Assembly: GCA_944548615.1 (NCBI GenBank)
Contig: OX155965.1
Span: 17,166,806-17,230,805, forward strand
Length of the DNA: 64,000 nt
Direction: 5' to 3'
Origin: Micropterix aruncella
Lineage: Eukaryota > Arthropoda > Insecta > Lepidoptera > Micropterigidae
In this document: piece after piece, positions 46,040-58,272 of the stretch
How the letters are laid out: the number at the start of each line of letters is the position of its first letter
Position numbering within the stretch: position 1 is the stretch's first letter
Notes under the pieces: generated by a model
Databases searched by the model: none
What the model was told of the DNA's origin: nothing
The model's input: the letters and a program-made list of their open reading frames with translations, nothing else
Position numbers and translations under genes: made by a program

Positions 46040-47080
46040 ATAAACACATTACACTCGTTTTTTGTTGGGTAGTCGTATAAAAATGTTACATACTCGGTTT
46101 TCAAAAGCAATAAAATGAAAATGCTTCATTTATATTAGGATCGACCTTCATATTTTAAAATTCGATGTTGATGTGCGCCAAGCATTCAAACATGTTATGG
46201 AATTATGAAAAAAGGGGTAAATTATTCTAAACTATACACCAGAAAAAATCTAAAATTAAAACTATAAAGAAGAAAGAATTCTAAATGAGATGCTTAACCT
46301 GTAGAGTGAGCGACAAAGAGGGTAGTTTTTTATAACATGTAAATTCCATTTGTATGCTAATAGGCATCTCGCGCACTCTTCAGGGTAATAAAAATTAGAA
46401 GTTTTAATGGTTTTCACTATCGCTGAGTCAAGTGACTAATAACAATTAATGATTTGCTCAGAGTTAGTGAAATTATATTTTAAAGATTAAAACTTTTGAA
46501 TGACATTTACGACATGTCAGTATATCATGAAATAAGGCACAAAAGCGATGCATGAGAGAAGTGCCTTTAGGTTAGAAATTAAACAAATTTATCTTTAAAT
46601 GTTATTGAGAAATGGATCTTATAGCCGCCATGGGTATGCAAAATCTATGAGATGCAGTTTGACTTCTATACAGGATGCTGGAGACCTGGAATCCTATTTT
46701 TCAAGGGGTGATACTGAACAAAACTAACTGCAAAATTAGGTTTTCGAAAAAAAACGTATTTTTTAAAAGCTGAGATTTACTTTTACAGTATATTATTCTA
46801 CAGGAAAAACTATGTTTAAAATAATGTACAACTTTTTTTGATTTAGGCATTGGTTACAGAGGAAAAAGCATGTTTATTTCAACTTTAGGATATTAAATAT
46901 TTATTATGAGTAGCGAAGGCCTAAATCAAAAAGAAGTTGGAAATTATTAATAGTCAACTCCGCTTTTCAAGAAGAATAACCACGTGTAAAGGAAAAATCT
47001 CCTAATTTCTAAAAAATAGGAGACTTTTATTAATTCCGGGTTTGGTTTCCTAGTTATGGCTTTCTTTAATAAATAAAATG
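46040..47080. other. Fas2 intron sequence, no gene; possible diverged repeat
   Basis: AT-rich sequence. 46690-46880 resembles 12085-12260 (CAAGGGGTGAT.CTG, TTTTTTTGATTTAGGC). No coding potential was recognised. Confidence 0.4.
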
Positions 47081-47084
47081 AAAT

Positions 47085-48475
47085 ACAAATAGAGCTGCCA
47101 TGAAATTCACCGACCGGAGTCGGGTCCCATCATAATACTATTATTATACTTCTGGGGGGGTGAGCAGTGGATTCCGGACGAACGACCGGCAAAGTGGTAG
47201 GTTTAGAACAGCTGTCTTGCCACATGTGAGCGTTAACCTTACCACCCATTCACTCTCCCTTCGAAGCCATCGAATTTGAGATGCGGAAATCGAGGTGTTG
47301 GATATTTTATCTAGGAAGGTGTTGATTATATTCCCGGAGAGACCAAGATCTTTAAAGAAGTGAAACAGAGATTTAGCTGGCAGACCACGAGCGCCAACTT
47401 CCACCGCGGGAAGGTGAACAGTGAAGCCGTTCCGGGTGACGGCATTTGCGAGATCATGGTATTTATTTAGTTTGTACTCATGGTCTTTTGGGATATTTCA
47501 TTTCCATGGAACAGTTAATTCTAAAATAAGGGTCGTCTTCCAAGATAGAGAGTAAAGAGTTATATCTGGATGGAGGGCTGTGCATCCGAGACTTTCAGGG
47601 AATTTAGAGACCGAATCGACCTCCAGAATCCAATCTGAGGCTTTCTCGATTATTGTTTTTTTTTTGTAGTGGAATGTTTTTTGCCTTTTGCCATCCCACA
47701 CAAACTGTATTGGGGATTCGGAGGGCACTGTCAGACCCTTGTTGGTACCAGCCACTGAGAGGCTAATTACCTCGCGAATAACAGCAAGGACTTTGTCGTG
47801 CCGGTAAGTGTACTGTCTTTGATCTAAGGCCACCTTGCAGCCAGCTAGAATATGCCTAGCTGTGCAAGGGGTATTGCTACAAATGGACATGAACTATCCT
47901 CGGCATAGCTCCAACGAGCGAGGTTACTGGAGTCTGGAAGTGTATGCTGAAAGGCATTCAAATAAAATTTCAGCATCTTTGGCGTCCAGTTATAGAGCAT
48001 TACCTTCCAATGCATTGGAGGCGGAATGCAAAAGTCCCCGATTGTTGTCCAATCATTCTGGCATTGAAGGCCAATAGCAATAATCTCCCAGCAAGTGAGA
48101 CTTCTTCAAGTCCACATCGCTCATGGTTGTACTGTCATACCCCAGACCAGTGCCATTCTGGCTGATTCCAGTAAGTAACTTTTTGTGGAAGTCTACGCGG
48201 ACTTCTAGATCATTTGAATCGCTACGGCCACTTATTGCGTGCTTCGATATTGCCGGATCTTTGGAATTGCACAGAATCGAATTTTTGTTTATTCTGGAGT
48301 TGGCGTAGAGCAGAGGGCAGTTTTAGCGCTAGCCCAAAATTGTGTTTGGACCTGAAGAGAGTTGAGGGGTCAGCTGGTTTGCCTAAGGACAACCAGGATT
48401 TTAAACTAGCTGTCACCAGCGCATCTAGACGGGACAATTGGGTTTTGGTGAAATCGTTATTAAAAAGGACCATGA
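47085..48475 (-). pseudogene. REL-endonuclease retroelement, longest 5'-truncated copy
   Basis: Minus strand. The upstream frame (48222-48473) reads LSRLDALVTASLKSWLSLGK, the thumb region after a reverse transcriptase. After a stop and a frame change follow the CCHC-type knuckle (CSNTPCTARHILAGC), the RQYTYRHDKVLAVI segment, RFPESLGCTALHPDIT-type text and LILELTVPW. The endonuclease end (47144-47404) is in another frame. Several frame changes show it is dead. Family logic as at 59024. Confidence 0.8.
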
Positions 48476-48689
48476 AAAATGTGAGGTTAGATAATTGTCA
48501 TTGATAATTGTGCTACAACTGGAAAAATGATGTAAAAATAAAAATCTGGCTACCCTAATTTCATAGTATGCAGTATGCAATAATTATCATTGTGATTATT
48601 ATAAAATAACCAACAGTTGTATGCAATATGATCCACTTCTCTTTTTAGATAGCCTTCAATTTAACTGAACACAAAATAAAGATAATTAC

Positions 48690-48888
48690 CTTCCGAGCTT
48701 GGCTTCATCGTCATCGTGCTTCTTCGCACGCTTTCCGCAGATAGTAGCTAAGAGACCTTGCTTTCTAAAGCAAAACAGCAGAAGATCAATCAGCAGAACA
48801 GAAATGATCACACCTCCGACGACTATAGCAATGATTGTCGTGCTCGAGAGGGCAGGACCATCACGATGAAAAATCGGAGTATCCGCAC
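48690..48888 (-). CDS. Fas2: Fasciclin 2-like, transmembrane exon
   Basis: The acceptor TGTGTTTAG leads into GT, which completes the glycine codon opened at the end of exon 52257-52449. The translation is ADTPIFHRDGPALSS, then a membrane span TIIAIVVGGVIISVLLIDLL and the cytosolic start FCFRKQGLLATICGKRAKK and DDDEAKLG. The juxtamembrane Cys-Phe-Arg and ATICGK pattern is typical of insect Fas2. The donor is GGAAG|GTAATT. Using this exon gives the transmembrane isoform. Confidence 0.92.
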
Positions 48889-48899
48889 CTAAACACAAA

Positions 48900-51289
48900 A
48901 TAAAGTATAAGAATTTTTATCAAAAATAGATTAGAGATCTATGTACACATATCCATAACCAAAAAAATCTAACCTATTGGATTCCCATATACCATTAAAC
49001 ATTCAATACATTCTAGGTCTATTTTAATTAGGTATACAAAATTGGTGCCCTTATAAATAAAATGCTAGAAACTAGAAATGTGAGAATGAATTGCAACAGG
49101 AGCAATCACGATGCCTCGAAGCTATGAAGAATGGGTATGAAGAAACAAAAACATGAAGAAATTTAAGTTGAAGTCAAAATGGGGTTTGAAACAGGTGACA
49201 AAAAATGTTGGTGAAAAGCCAATTATTGAATTGAACCAATGATCGCGTGGACATGTTTTAGCTCATTTAAGCTGTCAAGATGCATATTTTTTACACATTT
49301 AAAAAACTTCAAACCCCATAAATAAGTCACATTATATTATGTAATAATAAAAACAATTCATTTAAAACGCCGCCACCAAAAATGCTGCCACTATTCGATC
49401 CATGCTTGGATATTTCAACATTATTTATGGAGTTATTAATTAAAATTAGTAAATTAGCCATGACATTGTTTGTTTAGTAATTAAAGCGCAGAGATTCATG
49501 CATTTGTTAGAAGTGACCATTTAATAAAAATGCACGACCTTATTTTATTTCTTGAAACGAAAATAAAATCGCACAATTATGTAAAATTTACACATCCCAG
49601 AAGCGTTAACTTTTTAAAACTCATGCAGCTAATTTCTGTTATGTCTTGCTTTTTAAATACATATATATTTACCTAGCGTTTGTTTTATGTCACCGTTTTT
49701 AGCGCTTTGCTGTCGTCGCAGTCGCAACGGCTCGTTCGGTAACGGTGTTCTCCTTCGTTACACTCATAAAATACATAAATAATACAAAAGCATCTTGACA
49801 GGTTAAATGTATCATTGACAAAATAAAAACATAATGATTGTGACAATACAATTTAATCGGTATTACAGACGTTTCTCCAACATTTATAATTTTATTTTAT
49901 ACACATTTCTAAAAAACAGTCATAGGCTAATCTTAATAAATTGTAGATAGTTTTAAATTTTACCATGAAAACTGACAACACCGAGTATAATTTTATAAAA
50001 CACGTTTTTTCATTCTCTAATTTAAAACTAAATTAACAGAAGTCGTTTACCCTCGTCAAATATCAATTAATATAATGACAAATAATGTCAGAACAGCTTT
50101 CAAAGCTCACTAGCGCCTATAATATATAAAATAAGAAGAACACAAAGAAATAGGGATTATCCCGAGAGAGAAGGTTTTGTTAATTAGAATTAATTTGGCA
50201 GTGTTAGGTTTTTATATCATATTATAGAGTTAAACAAAAGTGGATAAAATAATATAAATTACTTATAGTCCATATTTACATGTATAATATTCATAAGGAG
50301 TAAAAAAATAAAGAAAAGTTTTGAATACGAAGCTATCTACATTATCAATAATAAGCAACATTTGGGTAGTTCTCTACACTTCAAAGGGTTTATTGTCTAA
50401 TTCATTCTTTTTAAAAGATTCTACTTTTCTATTCTATTTTTTTTTAAATTGATGACGACACTGATATGTTTCTAGGTAATTTTGAACCGATAAATACTTG
50501 AATTTATTTTCTACCTAAATATAATATAACTTAAAACACCTTTTTTTGTGGAATAGTGTTATAGTAAAATGCTGTTAATGATATATATAAAGTAAGTAGT
50601 AGTCCCACCACCATTGTTGAGTCATTTGGAGAGATAGATGTTGAGCTTCCATAAAAATTACCTAAAAGTGAAAAGATATATCGATAATACAATATAATAT
50701 AATTAAATATAATGAAGATATATATTTGATTATTATAAAAATATAAAAAATATTAATGGACGTGCCAGTTAAATGAGAAAGAAGTGAATTGATAAAAATA
50801 AACGTTGTTAAATAGGTAAATAGGTACTTAGTTTGAAAATATGAATATAGCATTCCTATGCATATACGACACTAAAATTTTCACTTAAAAATAATGTTGG
50901 TAATGATAATGAGTAGTCACTAATTAATAATTTAAAACGTGCAAAAAGGAATTTAAAAATGACAAATTATGTAAAAACTGTGACATTCACAGAAGTGCAA
51001 AAATTTCCTCAATTCAATCTAAAAAAAATTCAGTCGACTTGTAAAATTCAATATTTATACAGCGGAAACTCAATTATCCATAATTGGGTTATTTTATCAG
51101 GGATTTTTTTATTTAATGAGAAGAAACATCAATTTGTTTTTTTTCCTAATAATTCGCCTGGCGCTGTAATTCAGATAATCAAGTTTCTACTTCTTACTGA
51201 AAAATATCTAAAATATGAAAACCTATTTTGTACTCTAAAAATTGGCTGTTTGATAACTTTAACCTAGAACTTACTTAATCTCTAGTGAT
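48900..51289. other. Fas2 intron, no gene or element recognised
   Basis: Strongly AT-rich, without recognised open frames or repeats. The 102-residue frame at 50959-51267 has no identifiable domain and is biased by A/T composition. Confidence 0.5.
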
Positions 51290-51956
51290 GCTAAGGCCAT
51301 TGACATATAAATATAGACGATCTGGGAGCAGCTGTCGGCAGATATGCTGCGTAAAAGAGGCCAGTTAACTTCTTTGCGAAAGACCGCTAGTCAGTCGGCA
51401 GTTCACAGTCGTGCGATTAATATGTCGCTCAAGCCTGCTTACGTTGTATTTCCTTACCATTGTATGACTTAAAATGCCTTCTTGTGTATTGAGAAAGGGC
51501 TAATAAAAAGCAGCTGAAAGCAGTTGGATTTAAAAAAGTCAGATCATTATATATTTATTTCTGGAACGATTCCGTGGCATTCCGTATGCTCGATAGTGAA
51601 GGTTTAAGCATGGCCAGAGTCGACGTGGCTATGTTGATTTGTATTCAGTATTGCTAGTACGCTCTCCCCCAGTAGTGCTGTCTCGTTTCCTCGTGGCAAA
51701 ATTTGCATTAGGGTTTTTCTGTAATTTGTTTTGAATGCCATATCCATTCTGAATTCGACATTTCATATTCAGGAGACCACAACTACGATGGCTGGACGAC
51801 ATCAGAAAAGCAGCAGGGACCAACTGGCTGAGGGCAGCAGCTGAAGACAGACATGGAAGAAGAAGGAAGAGACCTACGTCCAGGAGTGGAACAAACCAGG
51901 CTGAGGAAGAAGAAGAAGAAGCCATATCTATATATTTATATGTCAGTGGCTAAGGC
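51290..51956. mobile_element. Element with TATAAATATA-type inverted ends carrying a LINE fragment
   Basis: The left end GCTAAGGCCATTGACATATA and right end (complement) GCCTTAGCCACTGACATATA are imperfect inverted repeats that continue into AATATAGA. Within it, near the right end, is a LINE 3' fragment. Whether this is one DNA transposon or two coincident repeat ends is not clear. Confidence 0.5.
51771..51930 (+). pseudogene. LINE C-terminal fragment (endonuclease/reverse transcriptase type)
   Basis: The plus strand reads RPQLRWLDDIRKAAGTNWLR, then after a one-base shift TWKKKEETYVQEWNKPG and a (GAA)n tail. RWLDDI.K.AG..W.RAA.DR..W is the usual end of many insect LINE polyproteins. Confidence 0.7.
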
Positions 51957-52077
51957 GTGATTGAAGGGTTCTCCTCCGATACTGTACATTTTTTTCTGAT
52001 GAGTCCATATTAATACTAAATCATGCAGCCCAGCGGACACAAAACTAAAAACACGAATCACGCCACTAAAAGCAAAT

Positions 52078-52449
52078 TTAATACGCAAACAAACGTCCAA
52101 ACAGATGCAGCGACATGTAAAAAGTGACGGCTGCCGGGATGCAAGCGACGATCGGATGCGCCGATGAAATGAAGGGGTTTTGGCTGTAGTAAATGTTATA
52201 GAAGCCGGCCTTGACGGATTCTTGGCCGGGGCCGACGCTGCTATGGTCCCACTCACCTCGAGCCGTGCGAAGATAGGCTTCGGAGGGCGCAGAGAAGCCG
52301 ATGATGTTGCGCGCGCGGAGATGCACGCGGTAGTAGGTGTCCGGTTGCAGGTAGCGGAGTTCGTACGTCGTTGCCTCGTAAGATTTCAGCTCGTCGATGT
52401 GGCATTCGGTTTCTGCAGCCGATTCCCACTCGCCGTTCACCTTGCGGAC
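52078..52449 (-). CDS. Fas2: Fasciclin 2-like, alternative terminal exon (GPI-type C-terminus)
   Basis: The same exon start as 52257-52449, but reading on through the donor GAG|GTGAGT. After YLRTARG the frame continues EWDHSSVGPGQESVKAG and ends with a hydrophobic stretch (AHPIVACIPAAVTFYMSLHL and FGRLFAY) and stop. The small residues and the C-terminal hydrophobic run fit a GPI-attachment signal. Manduca Fasciclin II is known to have both transmembrane and GPI-linked forms. Here the GPI form would arise by not using the donor, so it needs its own polyadenylation site downstream (below 52078). Confidence 0.72.
   Translation of the reverse strand, partial: VRKVNGEWESAAETECHIDELKSYEATTYELRYLQPDTYYRVHLRARNIIGFSAPSEAYLRTARGEWDHSSVGPGQESVKAGFYNIYYSQNPFISSAHPIVACIPAAVTFYMSLHLFGRLFAY
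52257..52449 (-). CDS. Fas2: Fasciclin 2-like, second half of fibronectin III domain 2
   Basis: The acceptor AAATTATTAG precedes GTC in phase 0, following YDVKYCP of the exon at 58273. The translation is VRKVNGEWESAAETECHID, YELRYLQPDTYYRVHLRARN and GFSAPSEAYLRTARG, showing the conserved Tyr-x-Val-x-x-x-A-x-N-x-x-G-x-S pattern of FN3 strands F-G. The donor GAG|GTGAGT is close to consensus and leaves phase 1, matching the transmembrane exon. Confidence 0.92.
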
Positions 52450-54037
52450 CTAATAATTTACCACCATGAATATCATACAAGAAGGACTATGAACATGAAT
52501 GCAGGAGATGTAATGGTATCTAATTAGCAAACTAGAAGAATGATTCAGCTAGTTCCATGGCATTATATCTTATGGGGAAGAGCTGCTGATGTAGAATTTT
52601 TCTTTGTGCTGCAAAAGAGGACTATTTGGTCTAAACACGGACTACGTTCTTAGGACATACTGAGTGGACTTTTTAAAGACATTCAAATACTCACTGTGGC
52701 TTGTTAATTTATTTGTGCAAATACAATATACATACATAGAGGTCTGTCTAATAAATAAGCGAATTGATTTTTTATAAATTTTATTATCTAAAATTTAGGC
52801 AGATCAATCTTATCCCCTTCAACATACTCCCCATTTTTATCAATGCACTTATCCTAACTCCGTTTCCTAGCAGTCTTCAAAACATTCCTAGAAGTCTTCA
52901 GGGGTCAGGCTCTTTAGCTGCTTTGACGTTTCACCTTTTATAGTCTCCACGTCATCCCAGTGCCCTCCCCGCATGACGTTTTTACATTTAGAGAACAAAA
53001 AGAAGTCGCTTACTATTCTCACATAACTGTTGCAATATAAATATTTTTTTTTCCAAAATGTAGGGTCTACTCTTTATGGCCAGACTGTATCTGGACAGTA
53101 GAAGGTAACTAACGGAATATGAAATAACATATTTGAAAAAAAAAAAAACTTTTTATGTTGAAAGAAAGAATTCTGAATGAGTTAATATGTGCCTTTTCAG
53201 GGAAACTATACTCTATCCAAGGAATCGATAATATACTGAGCAGTAAATGGAAGGAATCGCAGCCTCGAATTGGTCGGAATCTTTGTGATAATGCAGGTCG
53301 CACATCAACACCACAGCGACAATCGCTATCATTGTCGCAGTGGCAATTCAGAGAATGGACATCTTTAAATATTGATATTTAATATATTCAGACGTTATTT
53401 AATATTCCTTTCGGATCAGTTAGTAAATTATAGTAGATTGTCACTCAGATTAGTAGCTAATTAATACTATTATGGGATTCATTATGCGAAGACATTATGT
53501 AACATAATGTAATGTCTATTTGATTCACTTAGGTATATCAAACACTTTTAACAAAAGAATTAAAGTTAGGTAAAGTTTTTTTGCGGTATTTTAACGGTCG
53601 TGAGTATTTGGTCGTGAGTGCGTGTATTATAATTCCAGGTTGATCCCCTTTGCTGAAACTTTTTATTTGCATTATAGGTTCCTTTTCGTCTATATTACAC
53701 TTATTATGATTCTGTTTTGCATGATTTCTTTTTTTCTATTCAAAAACCAGAGTCCGTCGAGCCTTCTTTGACGCTTAGGCGAGAATTGAGGTCCTTTCGA
53801 GAGCGCTGGAAGTGGTGGGGCATATTTGAAGTAAAAGGGTCCGCCGTCTACGTGACGGCGGCAGCGCCAGTAAGGGCACCACTAACGCCGTTGAGCTGAC
53901 GGCGGACGCACTCAACGTTTTAAGAAAGATTGTATACCAGAAAAAAATTTATTAAAGAAACTGATGATTACACTTTTTTTTAATCAAATCAACCTTCACA
54001 TAATGCGAATAAAATAATAAGAAATAAGAAAGGTATA
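52450..54037. other. Fas2 intron, no gene recognised
   Basis: AT-rich, with a short GC-rich imperfect hairpin near 53838-53906 (CCGCCGTCTACGTGACGGCGG). Nothing coding is supported. Confidence 0.45.
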
Positions 54038-54280
54038 TAAAATACAAACGGAGCTGCCATGGAATTCACCGACCAAAAATCGGGCCCATCATATATAATT
54101 ATTACTTTTCTGGGAGGTGAAGGGTGGATTCCGGACTTACGACCGGCGGTGGTAGGTTTAGGACAGCTGTCTTGCCACATGTGAGCGTTCACCTTACCAC
54201 CCATTCACTCCCCCCTTCAAAGCCATAGAATTTGAGATGCAGAAATCGCGGTTTTAGATAATTTTTCTAGAAAGGAACAA
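54038..54280 (-). mobile_element. REL-endonuclease retroelement, 3' end only
   Basis: It ends (minus strand) GGCAGCTCCGTTTGTATTTT and shares the subfamily variant ACCAAAAATCGGGCCC with 17680-18365. The coding part is reduced to the last residues before the stop. Confidence 0.77.
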
Positions 54281-54948
54281 TAATAATATAATGATACAAT
54301 AATAATTATCCAGCGACTAAAGGCCCTAGATTATTTGTTTGGCTTTTAGGTTTGCAGTAAATGAGAAAAACCTGTTTTTTGCAAGCCCGCGGAAGCGCCA
54401 GTAACATATTCCATCCCTTTCTCTCCGGGAGTAACAAAAGGACTTGGGGAGAGAGAGGCATCATTTTCATCAGACTAAATATAGAGCTAAAATAGTCGCA
54501 ACGGAAATGGAATCGCTTAAAAGTGCCCAATAATTGTATTACATTGTTACATTGTTGAACTTATTATTCGTTATGATATCAACTTCAAGAACGAAAAAAA
54601 AGTAATAAGATATATGTGTATTACTCTTTATAACAATCCTTCCCCCACTCTCCAGTCAAGGCAATTAACTTTCTCTTTTCAGCTGGACTATTTGAAATAA
54701 AAACTACTGCTGGTATATCATTGACTTTCTGGATAGAGTATAGATGATACACAGGGTGGTAGAAAAGTTCTCAGAATAACATAAAGATGGTGCGCCAATT
54801 TAAAAACTAATATTTTTTCAATTTGTAATCTACCGGATGAAATATCATTAATGCTGCATTGTTTTATCTTTCAAAGAAAAAATAAATACAGGAATTAAAA
54901 AAATAATAATAATCTTGACAGAAAAGAGGAAAGCATCAACCAACCATA

Positions 54949-55209
54949 GACGGGTGTTACACATTCAATCTGGCATCAGTTCAGTCCGCGACCTTGATCA
55001 TGAACTGACTGATCTTGACTGACCTTGATCATGATCATGAACATAGAAATTATCAAAATGTTTGAAAATCCATCAGTTAAGTCTCATCCATCAGTCAACG
55101 TGATAAACGATCAGTTTCCCGTCAGAACACCCAACTATCAGTCCATCAGTCAGTTTATGATCAAGGTCGCGGACTGAAATGATGCCAGATTGAACAAGTA
55201 GCACCCGTC
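54949..55209. mobile_element. Miniature inverted-repeat element with about 50-bp ends
   Basis: Left GACGGGTGTTACACATTCAA, TCTGGCATCAGTTCAGTCCG, CGACCTTGATCATGAACTGA; right (complement) GACGGGTGCTACTTGTTCAA, TCTGGCATCATTTCAGTCCG, CGACCTTGATCATAAACTGA. The interior repeats TGATCATGA and ATCAGTC motifs. No coding. Confidence 0.82.
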
Positions 55210-55224
55210 TTAGAAAGATCATAA

Positions 55225-55428
55225 CATTAATATGCAGATGATACGCAGATCTTATATCCCGATTTAGGAAGATTAGCTAGCCTAATCAGATCGACATGGT
55301 TTCAAGATCAACCCAGCGAAATCTTTCTTATTACTGGCTTCAAACCATTGAAAAATAAAGTTACTGCCAATGGGATTCCTTCAATTTCCATGAATGGGTC
55401 GCAGATACCTTTGGCGTTAACAAGCTGA
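55225..55428 (+). pseudogene. LINE reverse transcriptase, part 1 (before nested insertion)
   Basis: It reads the YADD-type catalytic box as ADDTQIL followed by degraded text ending KVTANGIPSISMNG and SQIPLAL. ADDTQI and N.SK.....F followed by .....V.... are typical of Jockey/R1-type reverse transcriptases. Frame changes are present. The polyprotein resumes at about 55930. Confidence 0.65.
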
Positions 55429-55429
55429 T

Positions 55430-55928
55430 ACAGACGGAGCTGCCATAAAAATAAACCGACCGGATCGGGCCCATCATAATAATATTATTATATGAAATCG
55501 AAGACTATCGCGGTTGTCATTATAAATAGAATAGAAATGAATTTACCACGTGAAGTTTGTAGCACCCGACGTTTCGGGGACGTTGCAGCTGCCGCTGTCT
55601 AGACCAGCAGTCTAGCCTAGACAACGGCGGCTGTAACGTTGCCGAAACGTAGGGTGCTACAAACTTCATGCGGTAAATTCGTTTCTATCCTATTTATATT
55701 TATTATTATACTTCTGGCGGGTAAGCGATGGACTCCGGACTATCGACCGGCTGTGGTAGGTTTATAACAGCTGTCTTGCCACATGTGAGCGTTTACCTTA
55801 CCACTTATCCACTCCCCCTTTGAAGCCTAGAAACCGAAGAAGATTTGAGATGCGTAACTTGAAGTTTTAGATATTTTTTCTAGAAAGGAGTTGATTATTT
55901 TCCTGGAGAGAACATCTTTGAAGAGGTA
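55430..55928 (-). mobile_element. REL-endonuclease retroelement inserted in the LINE
   Basis: The minus-strand 3' end (complement of ACGGAGCTGCCAT at 55434) to a 5' truncation near 55928 (AAAGATGTTCTCTCCAGG on the minus strand). It interrupts the LINE on its outer sides and is itself interrupted by a Penelope fold-back at 55493-55697. Confidence 0.75.
55493..55697. mobile_element. Penelope-like fold-back inserted in the retroelement
   Basis: Two inverted 3' ends of the family at 19216 (GAAATCGAAGACTATCGCGG on the left, arms containing CACCCGACGTTTCGG and CCGAAACGTAGGGTGCT) meet at GTCTAGACCAGCAGTCTAG. The asymmetry is opposite to the fold-back at 5275: here the left arm is longer. Flanks carry TATTATTATA on both sides, a possible duplication in low-complexity sequence. 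Confidence 0.75.
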
Positions 55929-55929
55929 T

Positions 55930-56440
55930 ACTTAATAACCCAAACCTACGAATCGAGGTCCATGTCAGCAGGAGGGTGGGATTGTACTTTGCCCTATTTC
56001 AGTTTCTATATATCGTTCTGTTCAATGCTTTGATTTTATCTGTGTTGCATTACGGCGATTGTGTGTACAGTCCGTGCCGCACAAGAAGTAAGAATATAGG
56101 CTTCAGATAATACAGAATACATGCGCTAGATTTTGCTTCAAAATCCCACCTCGCCATTACGTTTTGCCTTTAACCACCCAGCAGAGTAAATATGCTGAAT
56201 ATGGGACAAAGGAGGCAACTACAGTTAGCATTATATGTTCTGAAGAGTGTACGGTCTGAGGAACCACGATATCTACATTCGCTGATAGCATGGTCCCGTT
56301 CCTGGCATGAGAACTCGAGGAGTATTAAAAATGGAAGGAAAATAAAAATCTCAACAAAAGTCTTCTTGTCTTCTACTAAAAACATTGTCTTTCACTGTTA
56401 TGCTGAGAACTTCTCACATTCCTATGTAGTTATACGAATA
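55930..56440 (+). pseudogene. LINE reverse transcriptase, part 2
   Basis: It reads GLYFALFQFLYIVLFNALI, LSVLHYGDCVYSPC and LNMGQRRQLQLALYVL, the region after the palm of a Jockey/R1-type reverse transcriptase. With 55225-55428 it forms one copy broken by nested insertions. Stops are present. Confidence 0.65.
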
Positions 56441-56837
56441 TAATTAGCAGTTAATGTATTTAATTCTTCTTTGCCGTAGGTAGATTTACAATAAATAAAT
56501 ACCTTATCATATTATGGATCACCATTATCAAATGAAATTACCGCCTCGCCTGTAAATAATATTTTCATTGACAAGGATAATATTATATGTTATAAGGTCG
56601 GTAAATAATTTGATTACCTTTGCTATATCGACATTACTGAAAGGACAACAATAAAGTCTAAAGCCGCATAAAGATATTTGCAACACAACTGTTATACAAC
56701 AAAGGTTGCAACAAATTTCAATAGTCTGTATGTACGAATCCGCGAGCAGGAATCGCACACGTAGATTGTCCGTTTTTCAGGAAAACAGAAAGAGCTTATA
56801 TCGCAGTCACTATATAAGCAAAAAAAGGGGCCAACCT

Positions 56838-57208
56838 CGGAATGAGAGATAATAAGCTGGAAACTCGTATACACCTTCATTTTGGTGTCTGCGTCGTAAG
56901 CTATTCAAGGTGAAAGGTCACAATAATCGTTTTTTTGCAATTATCTAAGTTTATATAGTTCCAATGATGTTAATATCTATCACAAAAATTGTAGAGCATA
57001 AAATTTGTGCCAAATTTTGTTCTAAAAATTTTTTTATACGCTCAACCGTTTTTGAGACAGAGGGCGAAGAGCGCGCAAAGCTCAGCCATACATACTGTAA
57101 TGGAAGGTCACACAGCAGACACGAGATTCTATGACACTTCTGAGACAACTTTTAGAACGCCAAAATGAAGGTGTGTACGAGTTTCCAGCTTATTATCTCT
57201 CATTCCAA
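56838..57208. mobile_element. Miniature inverted-repeat element with 48-bp ends
   Basis: Left arm 56838-56885 (GGAATGAGAGATAATAAGCT, GGAAACTCGTATACACCTTC) and right arm 57161-57208 are reverse complements with about two mismatches. The 275-bp interior has no recognised coding content. Confidence 0.82.
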
Positions 57209-57214
57209 GGTGAA

Positions 57215-58272
57215 ACTCCTAATATGACTGGATTATTAACATTGTGGGCATTGAGCCTGAATAGCTGCTTGCACTAAAACGTTTCAAACGAGCACAAACA
57301 TGGAATCCAAAATGGGGCAGACCGAAGAAAATACTTTCATGCTAATCAAAGTATATAAATTATGACCTAAGTGGTGAATTTATTGCTGAGAGCTTGACAG
57401 GACTCCATAATAATATGGAATTCTAGTAAACCGGTAGAAAAAATGCACACAGGATCTTTGCAGTAGATGCCTGCATATTGTGTTGCAAATATCTGTAAGT
57501 CGCATAAAATACTTAGCAATGTGAAGAGGAAATCATACTAAGTCGTAGGTGAACTGTATTTTTTGTCAGATTATCTGTTGGAACCTGCTATCATCAATAA
57601 ACCAGAAAACAACGAAACAAACTTTAAGAAAGAAAACAGCACTTAACGGCAAGTAGCATGCGGACGCGCCCAAATATCACTTTGTATAATTAAAATAAAA
57701 AATACAAATGATTCAACTGTAAATCTTATACAATTAGGTAAAAGTCTGAAGTTTCATATGACTGGAGTTTTATTTAGTAATATTTTAATCTTATGAGAAA
57801 TATGTGGAGAAATATTGATAAAAACAAGCCAAATTGGTTTTATGATATTTAGATCCCAATTTTTAAATAATTCTATTTGAATAAGTCAATAATTTGAGGA
57901 CCCTTTGAAAGCGTTAAACATCTTTGCTTGATTTTGGTGATAAAGCAAGTACAGACAAAAAGGTATTCAATTCAATTACGGCGTTCTTTGACATTAAATG
58001 GGTTATGTTTGGCGACAAATGTGTTACAAATTGAGACCAGAAGAAGCATTTTTGAACACTTCACTGACTATCACCACATAGTTCCAATTCGCATAGTATT
58101 TATGAGTTTTAATAAATAAGATTTTTGTCAGAGTGAACTTTGGATCTCTATATACATATCCGTATAAAAAGTAACGTTAAATAATTTGTATTGTGACATT
58201 ACAAAGTGATGTTTTGCGAGATTGCATAATGCCGGCCCTTAAAGATGATATTATAAAAATTTGAGAACTTAC
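57215..58272. other. Fas2 intron, no gene recognised
   Basis: AT-rich sequence without supported features. Confidence 0.45.

Noticed and set aside
50959..51267. 102-residue plus-strand frame in a Fas2 intron
   Set aside because: Composition follows the AT-rich background and no domain or start context supports it.
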